A DNA stretch of 64,000 bases from Erythrobacter litoralis (GCF_001719165.1 NZ_CP017057.1:2418001-2482000), one strand, 5' to 3'; shown: positions 54,219 through 64,000, counted from the first letter of the stretch. Numbers and translations are program-made. The notes: generated by a model from the sequence alone, not told the origin.

Positions 54219-55444
54219 GCGCGCTCCTCCTTGCGCTCGAAAAACTCGCGCAATCCGCCGCCCTCTCGCGTGAGGAAGGGATTGCGCCGCGTGATCGCCA
54301 GCAATAGCCCGAGCGCGAAGCACACCGCCAGCGTCGAGGACCCGCCATAGCTGATGAGCGGCAATGTCGCGCCCTTGGACGGGAAGAGCTGGAGGTTGAC
54401 GAGCACGTTCATGAAAGCCTGCCCGCCCACCTGCGCGATCAGCCCTGCACCCGCGAGCAGCGCGAATAGGTCGTCCTCGTCCACCAGCCGCATCAGCGCC
54501 CGTAGCACGATCGCGCAGTAAAGCGCCACCACCAGCGCGCATACGGCAAGGCCGAATTCCTCGCCGATGACCGAGAAGATGTAGTCGGTATGCGCCTCGG
54601 GCAGGTTCATCTTGCGCGTGCCGAGCCACAGGCCGGTCCCCGTAGAACCGCCATTGGTGAGCGTGCGAAAGGCGAGGTCGACCTGGTCGAAGGCGGTCCC
54701 GCCGCCAAGGAAGGAATCGATCCTGTTCCTGGCATTGTCGTAGAAGAAATAGGTCAGCACCAGCCCGGCAATCCCCGCCCCCGCAACGCTCGCGATGCGT
54801 TTCAGCGAGACGCCCGCCAGCATCACCATCACGAACCAGATGCCGGCGAACAGGATCGTCTCACCGAGATTGGGCTGCATCATCAAGAGCCCCGCGATCA
54901 GCGCAAGGATGGCGCTCGCGAAGGCCAGCACCGGAAGCTGCGGATCGCGCAGCCGCCACGACAGGATCCACGCAAGCACGACCGCGAAGCCGGGTTTGAG
55001 GAACTCGCTCGGCTGGAGGCTCATGCCGATTTCGAGCCAGCGCCGCGAGCCATTCTTCTCGACCCCGATGAAGGGCACGAGAACGAGCAGGGCAAGCATG
55101 AAGGCAAAGGCGATTATGCCGATCCGGCGCGCATCCTCGCGGCCGAGGACGGACAGGCCGATCATCAGCGCAAGGCCGAGCAGCTGGAAGACCACGTGGC
55201 GCTTCAGGAACATGAACGCATCGAGCGTGACGGCGGCTGTCGAAAGCTGGTCTGCGCTCGCCGGGGACGCGGCGGCGACAGCAAGCGTTCCGAAGCCCAT
55301 CAGCAACACGATGAGCGCGAGCAGCGCCCTGTCCACCTCGCGCCACCAGATGCGCATTTCCTCGCGCAAGCCGCGCCGCACGAGCGCGGGCGGCGGGGCG
55401 AAGGAATTCCTGCGGGGGGCGGGGAAGACGCCGGGCGTGGTCAT
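54215..55444 (-). CDS. ftsW: SEDS glycosyltransferase FtsW
   Basis: 409 residues from the ATG within the murD stop (TCATGA). About 40 polar residues precede the first helix; nine to ten hydrophobic segments follow. SEDS motifs: KNGSRRWLEIGMSLQPSEFL with the catalytic-type region, QPNLGETILFAGIWFVMVML, GLWLGTRKMNLPEAHTDYIF and SVIGEEFGL, then GGQAFMNVLVNLQLFPSKGA and LPLISYGGSSTLAVC. It polymerises septal glycan with FtsI. Gene order with murG downstream is standard. Confidence 0.95.
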   Translation of the reverse strand: MTTPGVFPAPRRNSFAPPPALVRRGLREEMRIWWREVDRALLALIVLLMGFGTLAVAAASPASADQLSTAAVTLDAFMFLKRHVVFQLLGLALMIGLSVLGREDARRIGIIAFAFMLALLVLVPFIGVEKNGSRRWLEIGMSLQPSEFLKPGFAVVLAWILSWRLRDPQLPVLAFASAILALIAGLLMMQPNLGETILFAGIWFVMVMLAGVSLKRIASVAGAGIAGLVLTYFFYDNARNRIDSFLGGGTAFDQVDLAFRTLTNGGSTGTGLWLGTRKMNLPEAHTDYIFSVIGEEFGLAVCALVVALYCAIVLRALMRLVDEDDLFALLAGAGLIAQVGGQAFMNVLVNLQLFPSKGATLPLISYGGSSTLAVCFALGLLLAITRRNPFLTREGGGLREFFERKEERA

Positions 55445-56829
55445 GACAGCTCCTCCGCGCCCATGAGACGGCCGGGTGTGCGCACCTCGCAATCGGCGAT
55501 CACGCCGACGAGGTGGCGGAAATGTTCGCCGCGCTTCTCGTAGTCGCGGAACTGGTCGTAACTCGCGCAGGCGGGCGAAAGCAGGACGACATCGCCGGGG
55601 CGCGCGGCGGCATGAGCGCGGGTGACCGCCTCGGCGATTAGCTCGCAGCGCTCGACGGGCACGCGCCCCTCGAGCAGCCTCGCGAAAAGCGGCCCCGCCT
55701 CGCCCACCGTATAGGCCGCGGCGATATTGGCGAGATGGCTTTCGCATTCGGCGAGGGAATCTTCCTTGGCGAGCCCGCCGACGATCCAGTGCACGCGGGG
55801 GCTGCCGTCATGGATCGCGACATCGGGGGGGAAGGCGGCGAGCGCAGGCGCGGCGGAGGCGGGATTGGTCGCCTTGGAATCGTTGACGTAGAGCACGCCG
55901 TCCTTCTCGCAGGTCCGCTCCATCCGGTGCGGCAGCCCGCGAAAGCGCGGCAGGGCATGGCGCCATTGCGGCTCGGTCACGCCCAGTTCCTCGGCCAGCG
56001 CGACCGCGAGAGCGACGTTCTGGAGATTGTGCGGCCCCTGCAGGGACGGCCATTCATGCTGAAGCGCCTCGAACCGGGCAAGGTCGGCCAGAACCGCGCG
56101 CCCCTGGCCGCGCCGTTCCGCCTGCCGCGCGTGGATCTCGCCCGTCGGGCCGTCCTCCGTGCCGAACACCGCGAGACGGCGCGCCGACTGCATGTCGAAC
56201 AGGCGCTCCTTCGCCGCGGCATAGGCGGCATAGTCCGCATAGCGATCGAGATGGTCCGGCGTAATGTTGGTCAACGCAGCAACATCCGCTTCGAGGCTGA
56301 AGGTGAGATCGATCTGAAAGCTCGACAGCTCCAGCACGTAGATGCCCAGCCCGTTCTCATTGGGCGCGAGCGGTTCGCGCGTCATGATCGGCTCGCCGAT
56401 ATTGCCGCCCACGCAGCTCGGAAAGCCCGCCATGGCGAGGATGTGATGGGTTAGCGCGGTGACGGTCGACTTGCCGTTGGTCCCGGTGATGCCGACCACG
56501 CGGTGTTCGACCATGTCCCCCCGTGCGAGCGCGAAGAGTTCGATGTCGCCGATCACCGGAACGCCAAACCTGGCGGCATGGGCGGCGATCGGATGGGTGT
56601 TGAGCGGCACTCCCGGCGACACCACGACGCCCGCGAAGCCGGTGAGATCGAGCCCCAGCGGATCGGCGAGATCGCAGCGCCCCTCGAACGCGGTGCGCTT
56701 GTCGTCGTCGCGGTCCCAGGCAGTGACGTCGGCCCCGCTCGCCAGCAGCGCCTCGACGCTCGAGGCGCCCGACCGCGCCAGCCCTAGCACCGCATAGCGC
56801 TTGCCGGAAAAGGCGGCGGAAGTGATCAC
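55441..56829 (-). CDS. murD: UDP-MurNAc-L-Ala-D-Glu ligase MurD
   Basis: 462 residues of the Mur ligase fold. YAVLGLARSGASSVEALLAS is the nucleotide loop, VVGITGTNGKSTVTALTHHI the P-loop, LELSSFQIDLTFSLEADVAA followed by LTNITPDHLDRY the acidic loop, and LPHRMERTCEKDGVLYVNDS with KATN the C-terminal motif; LLSPACASYDQFRDYEKRGE ends the family signature. It adds D-Glu. There is a ten-base gap from mraY and an overlap with ftsW. Confidence 0.96.
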   Translation of the reverse strand: MITSAAFSGKRYAVLGLARSGASSVEALLASGADVTAWDRDDDKRTAFEGRCDLADPLGLDLTGFAGVVVSPGVPLNTHPIAAHAARFGVPVIGDIELFALARGDMVEHRVVGITGTNGKSTVTALTHHILAMAGFPSCVGGNIGEPIMTREPLAPNENGLGIYVLELSSFQIDLTFSLEADVAALTNITPDHLDRYADYAAYAAAKERLFDMQSARRLAVFGTEDGPTGEIHARQAERRGQGRAVLADLARFEALQHEWPSLQGPHNLQNVALAVALAEELGVTEPQWRHALPRFRGLPHRMERTCEKDGVLYVNDSKATNPASAAPALAAFPPDVAIHDGSPRVHWIVGGLAKEDSLAECESHLANIAAAYTVGEAGPLFARLLEGRVPVERCELIAEAVTRAHAAARPGDVVLLSPACASYDQFRDYEKRGEHFRHLVGVIADCEVRTPGRLMGAEELS

Positions 56830-56839
56830 GCGCGCGCCC

Positions 56840-57910
56840 TCACCTCAGCTTGAGCGTCGCAAGGCCCAGCAGCGCGAGCACGATGGCGATGATCCAGAAC
56901 CGGATCACGACCTTGCTCTCGCTCCAGCCTAGCTGTTCGAAATGGTGATGGATCGGCGCCATGCGAAAGACGCGCCTGCCGGTGCGCTTGAACCAGAAGA
57001 CCTGGATGATGACCGAGACCGCCTCAAGCACGAACAGCCCGCCGACGATCGCCAGCACGACTTCGTGATGCGCCGCGACCGCGATCGCGCCGAGCGCGCC
57101 GCCCAGCGCAAGGCTGCCGGTGTCGCCCATGAAGACGGCGGCGGGCGGCGCGTTGAACCACAGGAAGGCGAGCCCCGCCCCCATGATCGCCGCGCAGAAC
57201 ACCGCCAGTTCTCCCGCTCCCGGCACGTGCGGGATGCCGAGATATTCGCTGAAATCGACCCGGCCGACGAGATAGGCGATGATCGCGAAGGTCCCTGCCG
57301 CGATGATGACCGGCATGATCGCGAGCCCGTCGAGCCCATCGGTCAGGTTCACCGCATTGCCCGCGCCGACCATGACGAAGGCGGCGAAGACGTAATAGGC
57401 CGGGCCGAGCGAGATCTCGACGTCGGAGAAGAAGGGCAGGTAAAGGTTCGTGCTGATCTGGCTGACGATGATCCAGCTCGCGATGCCTGCGACCGCGAAT
57501 TCCATCAGCAGGCGCACCCGCCCCGAAACCCCGGCATGGCTCGCCTTGGACACCTTGGCGTAATCGTCGAGAAAGCCGATGATCCCGAAACCGATCGTGA
57601 CGGCAAGGCAGGCCCACACGAACGGGTTCGACAGGTCCATCCACAAGACCAGCGCAACGGTGAGCGCGACGAGGATCATCAGCCCGCCCATGGTCGGCGT
57701 GCCGCGCTTTGCGAGATGCGATTGCGGCCCGTCCTCGCGGATCGGCTGGCCCTTGCCCTGGCGCACGCGCAGCATGTTGATGAAGCGCGGCCCGATGATG
57801 AGCCCGAACACGAGCGCCGTCATCAGCGTCGCACCGAAGCGGAAGGTCTGGTAGCGCACGAGATTGAGCGCCCCTTCGAAACCCAGCCATTCCGCAAGAA
57901 GATAGAGCAT
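56840..57910 (-). CDS. mraY: Phospho-MurNAc-pentapeptide translocase MraY
   Basis: 356 residues with about ten membrane helices. Family motifs include [40 protein letters not shown] with the Mg-binding [23 protein letters not shown] with [27 protein letters not shown] and [20 protein letters not shown] with the conserved His triplet. It makes lipid I. It has a 21-base gap from murF. Confidence 0.97.
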   Translation of the reverse strand: MLYLLAEWLGFEGALNLVRYQTFRFGATLMTALVFGLIIGPRFINMLRVRQGKGQPIREDGPQSHLAKRGTPTMGGLMILVALTVALVLWMDLSNPFVWACLAVTIGFGIIGFLDDYAKVSKASHAGVSGRVRLLMEFAVAGIASWIIVSQISTNLYLPFFSDVEISLGPAYYVFAAFVMVGAGNAVNLTDGLDGLAIMPVIIAAGTFAIIAYLVGRVDFSEYLGIPHVPGAGELAVFCAAIMGAGLAFLWFNAPPAAVFMGDTGSLALGGALGAIAVAAHHEVVLAIVGGLFVLEAVSVIIQVFWFKRTGRRVFRMAPIHHHFEQLGWSESKVVIRFWIIAIVLALLGLATLKLR

Positions 57911-57931
57911 GAACTCGTCCCCGGCCCGTCC

Positions 57932-59398
57932 CTAGGGCGCGCCTTTGGTGAAATGTAGAACCAGCTTACCGAGCCCGACCGAATTGGAGCCCTTCACGAG
58001 CACGGCATCGCCATGGGTGAGACCATATTGCCCGAGCGCCCGGATCGCCTCGGCAGGCGTTTCGCAATGCTCGAAAGCGGGCGGGAATCCAAGCGAATTG
58101 GCGACCGCTTTCCCCAGTTCGGCGGCCAGCGAGCGCATCTCGTCGCCGACGAGGATCGCGTGGTCGATTTTCGCCTCGATCAGCGGTTCGGCGAGCTGGG
58201 CGTGAAATCCTTCGGCAAAGTCGCCAAGCTCCTTCATGCTGCCGAGCACCGCGATGCGGCGATGCGCCGGGGTTTGTCCCAGCGCCCGCAGCGTGGCGCG
58301 CATCGAGGCGGGATTGGCATTGTAGCTTTCGTCGATCAAGAGCGCCTTGCCGCCCGGCACTTCGAGCTGAAAGCGCGCCCCGCGGCCCTTCAGCCCGCCC
58401 ATCTCCGCAAGCGCAAGGCCCGCCGCGCCAAGATCGCCGCCGGCAGCGCGCACCGCTGCCATGACGCCAAGCGCATTGGCGATCCAGTGTTCGCCCGGCT
58501 CCGCGACCGAAAAGCACAGCCGCGCCGCCCCGCCCAGATCGGCGGTGACGAGTGAGCCGCCATTGGCAGAGGGGATCGCATCGAGCAGGCGCACATCGGC
58601 GCCCGCGCTGCGGCCGAAGGTCACGACCTTGTGCCCCAGCCTCCTCGCATGGCCGATCAGGCGGTCCGCCCATTCGCTGTCGGCCGGAATGATCGCGGTC
58701 CCGCCCGGCATCAGCCCTGTGAAGATCTGCGCCTTTTCGTCCGCGATCGCCTCCATGCTGCCGAGATTTTCGATATGGGCGGGCGCGATCGTGGTGATGA
58801 GCGCGACATGGGGGAGGACATGGGCCGACAGCGGCGCGATCTCGCCTGCATGGTTCATCCCCATCTCGAACACGCCGAACCGCGCGCGCGCGGGCATTCG
58901 TGCTAGCGAGAGCGGCACGCCGACATGGTTGTTGTAGCTGCGCACGCTGCGATGCGCCGCGCCCCGGCTCGCGCGGTCGAGGCAGGCGAAGATCGCCTCC
59001 TTCATGCCGGTCTTGCCAACCGATCCGGTGATCCCGATGCGCACCGCGCCGGAACGTTCGCGCGCAGCATGGGCAAGGTCGTGGAGCGCGCGGGTCGTGT
59101 CCTCGACAAGAACGTGGGGGAAATCGATCGGGCGGTCGACGATCGCCGCGACCGCTCCCTGGGCAAAGGCCTGTTCGATGAAGCGGTGGCCGTCCATGCT
59201 TTCGCCCTTGAGCGCCACGAACACGTCGCCCGGGCGCACGTCGCGCGAATCCATCTCGATGCCGGAGGCCTGGAAGGCGTGGCTCGCCGTGCCGCCGGTG
59301 GCCGCGGCGATCCCGGACGCATCCCACAACGCGAGCGGAAGCGCATCGCGCGGCGCGATCGGCCAGCTCTTGAGGAGCGCAGAGGTGCTTCGCGTCAT
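57932..59398 (-). CDS. murF: UDP-MurNAc-tripeptide D-Ala-D-Ala ligase MurF
   Basis: 488 residues. GIEMDSRDVRPGDVFVALKG is the N-terminal binding domain, VRIGITGSVGKTGMKEAIFA the P-loop (with GSVGKTG variant), GVFEMGMNHAGEIAPLSAHV followed by IAPAHIENLGS the central acidic loop, and LIDESYNANPASMRATLRAL the C-terminal motif; HAILVGDEMRSLAAELGKAV then VLVKGSNSVGLGKLV closes it. It adds D-Ala-D-Ala. The start overlaps the murE stop (ATGA). Confidence 0.96.
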   Translation of the reverse strand: MTRSTSALLKSWPIAPRDALPLALWDASGIAAATGGTASHAFQASGIEMDSRDVRPGDVFVALKGESMDGHRFIEQAFAQGAVAAIVDRPIDFPHVLVEDTTRALHDLAHAARERSGAVRIGITGSVGKTGMKEAIFACLDRASRGAAHRSVRSYNNHVGVPLSLARMPARARFGVFEMGMNHAGEIAPLSAHVLPHVALITTIAPAHIENLGSMEAIADEKAQIFTGLMPGGTAIIPADSEWADRLIGHARRLGHKVVTFGRSAGADVRLLDAIPSANGGSLVTADLGGAARLCFSVAEPGEHWIANALGVMAAVRAAGGDLGAAGLALAEMGGLKGRGARFQLEVPGGKALLIDESYNANPASMRATLRALGQTPAHRRIAVLGSMKELGDFAEGFHAQLAEPLIEAKIDHAILVGDEMRSLAAELGKAVANSLGFPPAFEHCETPAEAIRALGQYGLTHGDAVLVKGSNSVGLGKLVLHFTKGAP

Positions 59399-60909
59399 CG
59401 ACCCGTATCCCGGTTACGTCTGCCTGCGCATTCGCGCGCCACTTCCACATCGTCGAACGGTAGAACCCGCATATCGTCTCCAGACCCGATAATCTGCCCC
59501 TGTTCGTGACCTTTCCCCGCCACGAGTATGATGTCGTGATCGCCCGCGCCGGCGATGGCCTCGGCGATGGCATCGCGGCGCCCTGCGACTTCGATGATTT
59601 CCGCCTCGCCGCCTGCGCCCCGCGCGCCTTCGAGGATGGCGGCGCGGATCGCGCCTGCGTCCTCGCCGCGCGGATTGTCGTCGGTGACGATGACGCGTTC
59701 AGCCCCGCGCGCCGCGACGTCTCCCATGGGCGCGCGCTTGCCCGGATCACGGTCGCCGCCTGCGCCGAAGACCACGGTGAGCCGGCCGCCGCGTGCGTCG
59801 TCGACATGGCCGCGCAGCGCGGCGATGGCCGCTTCCATCGCGTCGGGCGTGTGGGCGTAATCGACATAGACCGGCGCTCCCACGGGCGCGATCGCGGCGC
59901 GTTCGAGCCGGCCGCGCACCGGCTGGAGGCGGGAGAGCGCATCGAACACCTGCCCCGCCTCGCAGCCGGTCGACAAAGCAAGGCCCGCCGCCACCAGCGC
60001 GTTCGCGGCCTGGTATTCGCCGATCAGGGGAAGTTTGATCGTGCGCGCGCTTCCCTCGAATTCCACGGTCAGGACCTGGCCGAGCTGGGTTGCCTCGCGC
60101 GCCGTCAGCCGCAGGAATCGGCCCTTCTCGCCGACCGAGCGCACGTCGAGCCCGCGCGCCTTCGCCCGCTCGATCGCCTTCGGGATCCACACCTCGTCGC
60201 GCCCGCCGTCAAAGATCACTGCCGGGCTTGCGGGCTGCGCGACTTCGTCGAACAGGCGCATCTTGGCCTCGAAATAGGCCTCCATCGTGCCGTGATAGTC
60301 GAGGTGGTCGCGGCTGAAATTGGTGAAGGCCGACGCGGCGAGGGTGAGGCCTTCATTGCGATATTGCGCAAGGCCGTGGCTCGATGCCTCGTAGGCGACA
60401 TGGGTGACCCCCTCGCGCGCGAGCCCGGCCATGTTGGCAAGGAAGGTGACGATGTCGGGCGTGGTCAGCCCGGTCGAAACGCTCCCGTCGGGGGTGGTGA
60501 CGCCCAGCGTCCCGATGCTCGCCGCGCTGCGGCCGCACATGCGCCAGATCTGTCGGGTCATTTCGGCGGTGGAGGTCTTGCCGTTGGTCCCCGTCACCGC
60601 GACGAGCGTTTCGGGCACCGGCTCGAAGAAACGCGCCGCGAGCCGGGCGAAAGCGCGGCGCGGCTCTTCGCTCGCAACATGCGCCGCGCCCTCGACGCGG
60701 GCCTCGGGGGAAGCGACCACGGCGACGGCGCCGGCCTCGATCGCCTGGGGGATCACGTCCTCGGCGTTGAAGCGCTCGCCCCGGAAGGCGCCGAAGACGG
60801 TGCCGGGCGCGACCTTGCGATGATCGATGGCAAAGCCGCTCACCGCCGCATCGCTCCATTCGCCCGCCGGCTCCAGCCCCGCCGCCTCGAGAAGCGCCGA
60901 GAGCCTCAC
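59395..60909 (-). CDS. murE: UDP-MurNAc-L-Ala-D-Glu:meso-DAP ligase MurE
   Basis: 504 residues from a GTG start overlapping the ftsI stop (GTGA). SGFAIDHRKVAPGTVFGAFR opens the family; VAVTGTNGKTSTAEMTRQIW is the P-loop; AYEASSHGLAQYRNEGLTLA and FTNFSRDHLDYHGTMEAYFE the acidic region; YVDYAHTPDAMEAAIAAL and FGAGGDRDPGKRAPMGDVAA the C-terminal domain, with DNPRGEDAGAIRAAI the diaminopimelate-type DNPR motif. It adds meso-diaminopimelate, as expected in a Gram-negative. Confidence 0.95.
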   Translation of the reverse strand: MRLSALLEAAGLEPAGEWSDAAVSGFAIDHRKVAPGTVFGAFRGERFNAEDVIPQAIEAGAVAVVASPEARVEGAAHVASEEPRRAFARLAARFFEPVPETLVAVTGTNGKTSTAEMTRQIWRMCGRSAASIGTLGVTTPDGSVSTGLTTPDIVTFLANMAGLAREGVTHVAYEASSHGLAQYRNEGLTLAASAFTNFSRDHLDYHGTMEAYFEAKMRLFDEVAQPASPAVIFDGGRDEVWIPKAIERAKARGLDVRSVGEKGRFLRLTAREATQLGQVLTVEFEGSARTIKLPLIGEYQAANALVAAGLALSTGCEAGQVFDALSRLQPVRGRLERAAIAPVGAPVYVDYAHTPDAMEAAIAALRGHVDDARGGRLTVVFGAGGDRDPGKRAPMGDVAARGAERVIVTDDNPRGEDAGAIRAAILEGARGAGGEAEIIEVAGRRDAIAEAIAGAGDHDIILVAGKGHEQGQIIGSGDDMRVLPFDDVEVARECAGRRNRDTGR

Positions 60910-62774
60910 TTGCCCTTCTCCATCAGGTATCTGAGGTCGGAGATATCGACGTCGCGGTGGTCGTCGGGGCGCACGTCCAGCATCGGTCCGATCCGCGGCA
61001 CCAGCCGGCCCACGATCGGCGCAGCGTTCCACGCCGCGGTGCGTTGATAGGAGCTGGCGATGGTCCCGCGCGGTTCGTCGAGCACGACGACCACGACATA
61101 GCGCGGCCGGTCCATCGGGAATGCGGCGGCGAAGGTGCTGATGAGCTTGGTCTTGGAATAGCGCCCGTCCGAATTCTTCTCCGCCGATCCGGTCTTGCCG
61201 CCCACCCGGTACCCTTCGGCGTCGGCGCTGCGCCCGGTGCCGTAGAGCGCGATCATCCGCAGCAGCTGACGCATCCGGGCCGAGGTCGAGGCCTTGAACA
61301 CCCGCTTGCCGCGGGGCACCTCGTCCGCGTCGAGCTTGCGCAGGGTCGCCGGGCGCCACACCCCGCCATTGACCATCGCGGCATAGGCGTTCGCAAGATG
61401 CAGCGGAGTGACCGCGATGCCGTGGCCATAGCCGACCGTCATGGTCCGGATCCGGCTCCATTCGCCCTTCGGCCAGAACGGCAGCGCGCGCGCGGGCAGT
61501 TCGATCGTCGGACGTTCGTGCATGTGGAGGTCCATCAGCACCCGCTTGAGCTTCTCCGGACCGAGCTTGTCGGCGACGCGCATCGTCACCGTGTTCGACG
61601 AATAGGCCAGCGCCTGCGGGATGTTGAGCGCATCGCCCTTGTCCGAATAATCCGCGAGCCGGCGGCGGCCGATCTCAACCGGACGTGCATCCCAGTCGCG
61701 CGACAGGTCGCGGATCACGCCCGCATCGATCGCGGCCGCAACGGTCAGCGGCTTGAAGGTCGAACCCAGTTCGGACACCTGGTTGGTCACCCGGTTGAGC
61801 ATGTTGGGCACGTCTTCCTCGGCGATCCGGTTGGGGTCGAAATCGGGCAGCGAGGCCAGCGCCAGCACCTCGCCAGTATCGACATCGAGCACCACGCCCG
61901 CGGCCCCGATCGCATCGGTCGCGAGCATGCCCGAACGCATCTCGTCCTCGAGCGCGCCCTGCACGCGCAGGTCGATCGAAAGCGCCGCCGGCCGAGCGCG
62001 CAGGGCCGGATCGGACAGGCGATCATCCAGCACCTGTTCCATCCCGACCCGCCCGCCGAGCGCGCCGTCCTCCTCCTCGACGACATAGCCCAGCACATGC
62101 GCTGCGAGTTTTCCCTGCGGATAATGCCGGTCCTGTTCGCGCGGGGTCTCCAGCGCGACTTCGCCGAGGTCGAACACCGCGTTCGCCTCTTCGGGCAGGA
62201 TGCGCCGGCGCAGATAGGCGGGCCTGCCGTTTCGCAGCAATTGCGCGGTCGCCGCCTCGTCCATTTCGGGGAAGATGGCCTTCAGCCCGGCCGCGACCCT
62301 TTCCGGAGATCGCACCAGCGGGGAGCCGCCATCGTCCATCGCCCGCGGATTGAACCACAGCGCATAGGCATCGAAGGCGCGCGCCAGCGGCACGCCGTTG
62401 CGGTCGGTGATCTCGCCGCGATCGGGCAGCAGCGCGGCATCGAGGCTGGTGCGCGCCGGCCCTTCGCCCGCAAGGCCGAGCCAGCCGATCCGCACCAGCG
62501 CGACGCAGGCGATGAGAACGAAAAGCAGCGCGATGACCAGCAGCCGGGCGCGCGCGGTAAGCAGCAATTCCTGCCGCAGGCTAACGATCTGGCCGCGCCC
62601 GGTCGGCAAAGCGGGACGCGGGTTCGGCGCCCGGGCAGGTGTCGCAGAGGGCTGCGCCGCCTGACGCGCGCCGGGCGGCGCTGGCTCGAATCCGAGCGGA
62701 AGCTGGCGCTCAGCCGAACCCTTGCCGATCCCGGCCGCGAGACCGCGCCCGAGGCCGGGGGCCTGGACGTTCAT
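60906..62774 (-). CDS. ftsI: Septal transpeptidase FtsI (PBP3)
   Basis: 622 residues. A Pro/Ala-rich cytoplasmic region of about 75 residues precedes one membrane helix (about 76-100, RLLVIALLFVLIACVALVRI). The pedestal begins with LLPDRGEITDRNGVPLARAF. The penicillin-binding domain carries STFK in ELGSTFKPLTVAAAI (Ser near 337), SSN in ALAYSSNTVTMRVAD and KTG in YRVGGKTGSAEKNSDG (near 525). It cross-links septal murein with FtsW. The start overlaps the ftsL end (ATGA). Confidence 0.96.
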   Translation of the reverse strand: MNVQAPGLGRGLAAGIGKGSAERQLPLGFEPAPPGARQAAQPSATPARAPNPRPALPTGRGQIVSLRQELLLTARARLLVIALLFVLIACVALVRIGWLGLAGEGPARTSLDAALLPDRGEITDRNGVPLARAFDAYALWFNPRAMDDGGSPLVRSPERVAAGLKAIFPEMDEAATAQLLRNGRPAYLRRRILPEEANAVFDLGEVALETPREQDRHYPQGKLAAHVLGYVVEEEDGALGGRVGMEQVLDDRLSDPALRARPAALSIDLRVQGALEDEMRSGMLATDAIGAAGVVLDVDTGEVLALASLPDFDPNRIAEEDVPNMLNRVTNQVSELGSTFKPLTVAAAIDAGVIRDLSRDWDARPVEIGRRRLADYSDKGDALNIPQALAYSSNTVTMRVADKLGPEKLKRVLMDLHMHERPTIELPARALPFWPKGEWSRIRTMTVGYGHGIAVTPLHLANAYAAMVNGGVWRPATLRKLDADEVPRGKRVFKASTSARMRQLLRMIALYGTGRSADAEGYRVGGKTGSAEKNSDGRYSKTKLISTFAAAFPMDRPRYVVVVVLDEPRGTIASSYQRTAAWNAAPIVGRLVPRIGPMLDVRPDDHRDVDISDLRYLMEKGK

Positions 62775-63346
62775 TGAGCGCTGCCTCTCGATTCGCGAAG
62801 CTCGCCCATCTCCACCACGCCCTGGGCCCGCGCCGGACGGATCGGCGATGCGTCGAGCAGGAATTCCCCGAAGGCTTCGGCAAAGCGGGTCGGCGCATCT
62901 GCGCTCGCCGCGGCCGCCGACGCAAGCGTGACGGGCCTGCCAGTGACGGGCGACACCATGGCGCGCGCGCCGTCATCGGCTCCATCGCCGCCTTCGACCG
63001 CGTTATCGGCGCGGGCGACGCGGATCGGCGCGGGCGCATCGGGCCCGCGCGGCTGGCCGAGGCTCGCAAGCTGGCGTTCGCCTTCGAGATACTGGTCCGC
63101 GCGCGGGGCCTCGTAGCCGAATTCGACCCTGTTCCATTCGGCCAGCTGGCGCTGGTTGGCGCGGGCCTGGAATTCGGTTTCGAGCCGCCGCGTCTCGCGC
63201 TCCAGCTGGATGATCTGGCGTTCGGCGAGCAGCACCTCGCTCTTCACCGCATGGACGCGCAGGCTCAGCAGCACGAACAGGCCGATGCACATCACCAGAA
63301 TCGCGGCCCAGCCGAGCGAGCGCATCCTGGAATGGGTGACCATCAT
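62771..63346 (-). CDS. ftsL: FtsL-like divisome protein
   Basis: 191 residues. A short cytoplasmic N-terminus is followed by one membrane helix (about 9-30, [20 protein letters not shown]) and a coiled coil (about 32-75, [20 protein letters not shown] and on), the FtsL arrangement. The C-terminal 100 residues form a low-complexity Ala/Asp/Gly-rich extension unusual for FtsL, which normally is about 100-120 residues. The assignment rests mainly on topology and position between rsmH and ftsI. It overlaps both neighbours by four bases. Confidence 0.85.
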   Translation of the reverse strand: MMVTHSRMRSLGWAAILVMCIGLFVLLSLRVHAVKSEVLLAERQIIQLERETRRLETEFQARANQRQLAEWNRVEFGYEAPRADQYLEGERQLASLGQPRGPDAPAPIRVARADNAVEGGDGADDGARAMVSPVTGRPVTLASAAAASADAPTRFAEAFGEFLLDASPIRPARAQGVVEMGELRESRGSAQ

Positions 63347-64000
63347 GATGCCTCTCCCTGGTTGATCGCGCGGGCCGGAGCATCCGTCCTGACGGCATGG
63401 CGCAGGACCGACGATCGGGCGCGCGGATTGCGCGCGATCTCGGCCTCGCTCGGGCGGATCGCCTTGGAAAGCTTTGCGAAGGTCGGCGCGGGACCGGGAA
63501 TTTCGCCGGGCAGGTGGCGCGACACCGCGCGGCCCGCGCCCGAGGCCTCCTTGAGGAAACGCTTGACGATCCGGTCCTCGAGACTGTGGAAGCTGACGAC
63601 CGCCAGCTCCCCGCCTTCGCGCAGCAGGATTTCCGCCGCAGCGAGACCGGCGGTGAGTTCGCCGAGTTCGTCGTTCACATGGATCCGCACCGCCTGAAAC
63701 GTGCGGGTTGCTGGGTCCTTCTTCTCATGCGGCTTGTGGCCCAATGCCCTGCGCACGACGCGGGCGAGGTCGCCGGTGGTTTCCAGCGGGCGCGCGGCGA
63801 CGATCGCGCGGGCGACGCGGCGCGACTGGCGCTCCTCGCCGTAGTGATAGAGCACGTCGGCGATGGCGGCTTCGTCGGCGGTGTTGAGGAAATCGGCGGC
63901 GCTTTCCCCCTCGCCGCCCATGCGCATGTCGAGCGGGCCGTCCTGCGAAAAGGCAAAGCCGCGCTCCGCCCGGTCGAGCTGCATCGAGGAGACGCCGATG
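63343..64000 (-). CDS. rsmH: 16S rRNA m4C1402 methyltransferase RsmH (5' truncated by window edge)
   Basis: 218 residues are visible and the gene continues beyond the window; its N-terminal SAM loop is outside. The visible part starts [20 protein letters not shown] and [20 protein letters not shown], then [20 protein letters not shown] and [20 protein letters not shown], all diagnostic of RsmH (MraW). It methylates C1402 of 16S rRNA. It is the first dcw gene in the window and its stop overlaps ftsL (ATGA). Confidence 0.96.
   Translation of the reverse strand, partial: IGVSSMQLDRAERGFAFSQDGPLDMRMGGEGESAADFLNTADEAAIADVLYHYGEERQSRRVARAIVAARPLETTGDLARVVRRALGHKPHEKKDPATRTFQAVRIHVNDELGELTAGLAAAEILLREGGELAVVSFHSLEDRIVKRFLKEASGAGRAVSRHLPGEIPGPAPTFAKLSKAIRPSEAEIARNPRARSSVLRHAVRTDAPARAINQGEAS

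Overview
The window is GC-rich, almost fully coding chromosomal DNA from an alphaproteobacterium, most likely order Sphingomonadales (Erythrobacter/Sphingomonas-like). This is inferred from the alphaproteobacterial dcw order, FtsZ with a long acidic linker, the cobA-DUF2849-cysI-DUF934-cysH block, and protein style. I could run no database search, so family names come from visible motifs and recall.

(1) 1-6.5 kb: the end of a LuxR-type regulator, an AT-rich promoter with a perfect 11-bp inverted repeat, then seven same-strand genes. They look like an alphaproteobacterial version of the Pseudomonas Fap functional-amyloid operon: a small exported protein, two repeat-bearing amyloid-like subunits, a C39-type cysteine peptidase (FapD-like), a FapE-like secreted protein, a peptidoglycan-binding protein, and a coiled-coil plus beta-barrel outer-membrane protein (FapF-like). 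A strong hairpin separates the subunits from the secretion genes and another closes the operon.

(2) 6.5-25.2 kb: a stress/low-oxygen island with Hsp20, universal stress proteins, a FixL/FixJ-like two-component pair whose third PAS domain keeps the FixL heme-type His, PfkB sugar kinase, phosphoribosyltransferase, erythromycin-esterase family protein, an atypical receiver, host-attachment family protein and a 2739-residue cyclic beta-1,2-glucan synthase. Four near-identical palindromes, CCGYAR-N2-TTMCSG, lie 66-96 bases upstream of four operons here, including fixLJ itself. I propose this as an undescribed local regulon, probably read by the FixJ-like protein.

(3) 25.2-45.3 kb: housekeeping and metabolic genes. 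These include an old-yellow-enzyme family oxidoreductase, queF, 3-mercaptopyruvate sulfurtransferase, a PLP C-S lyase, an MscS channel, the sulfite/sulfate assimilation block (siroheme methyltransferase, sulfite reductase, APS-type reductase), proB-obgE, tRNA-Ala(CGC), a polyproline lipoprotein, a Bax-inhibitor-1 family protein, proC, a YbjN-family protein and a TPR/SPOR envelope protein.

(4) 45.4-64 kb: the division and cell wall (dcw) cluster on the minus strand, rsmH-ftsL-ftsI-murE-murF-mraY-murD-ftsW-murG-murC-murB-ddl-ftsQ-ftsA-ftsZ. Most junctions are 1-8 base overlaps. The ftsA-ftsZ gap holds a consensus DnaA box, a GANTC site and a TATAAA element.
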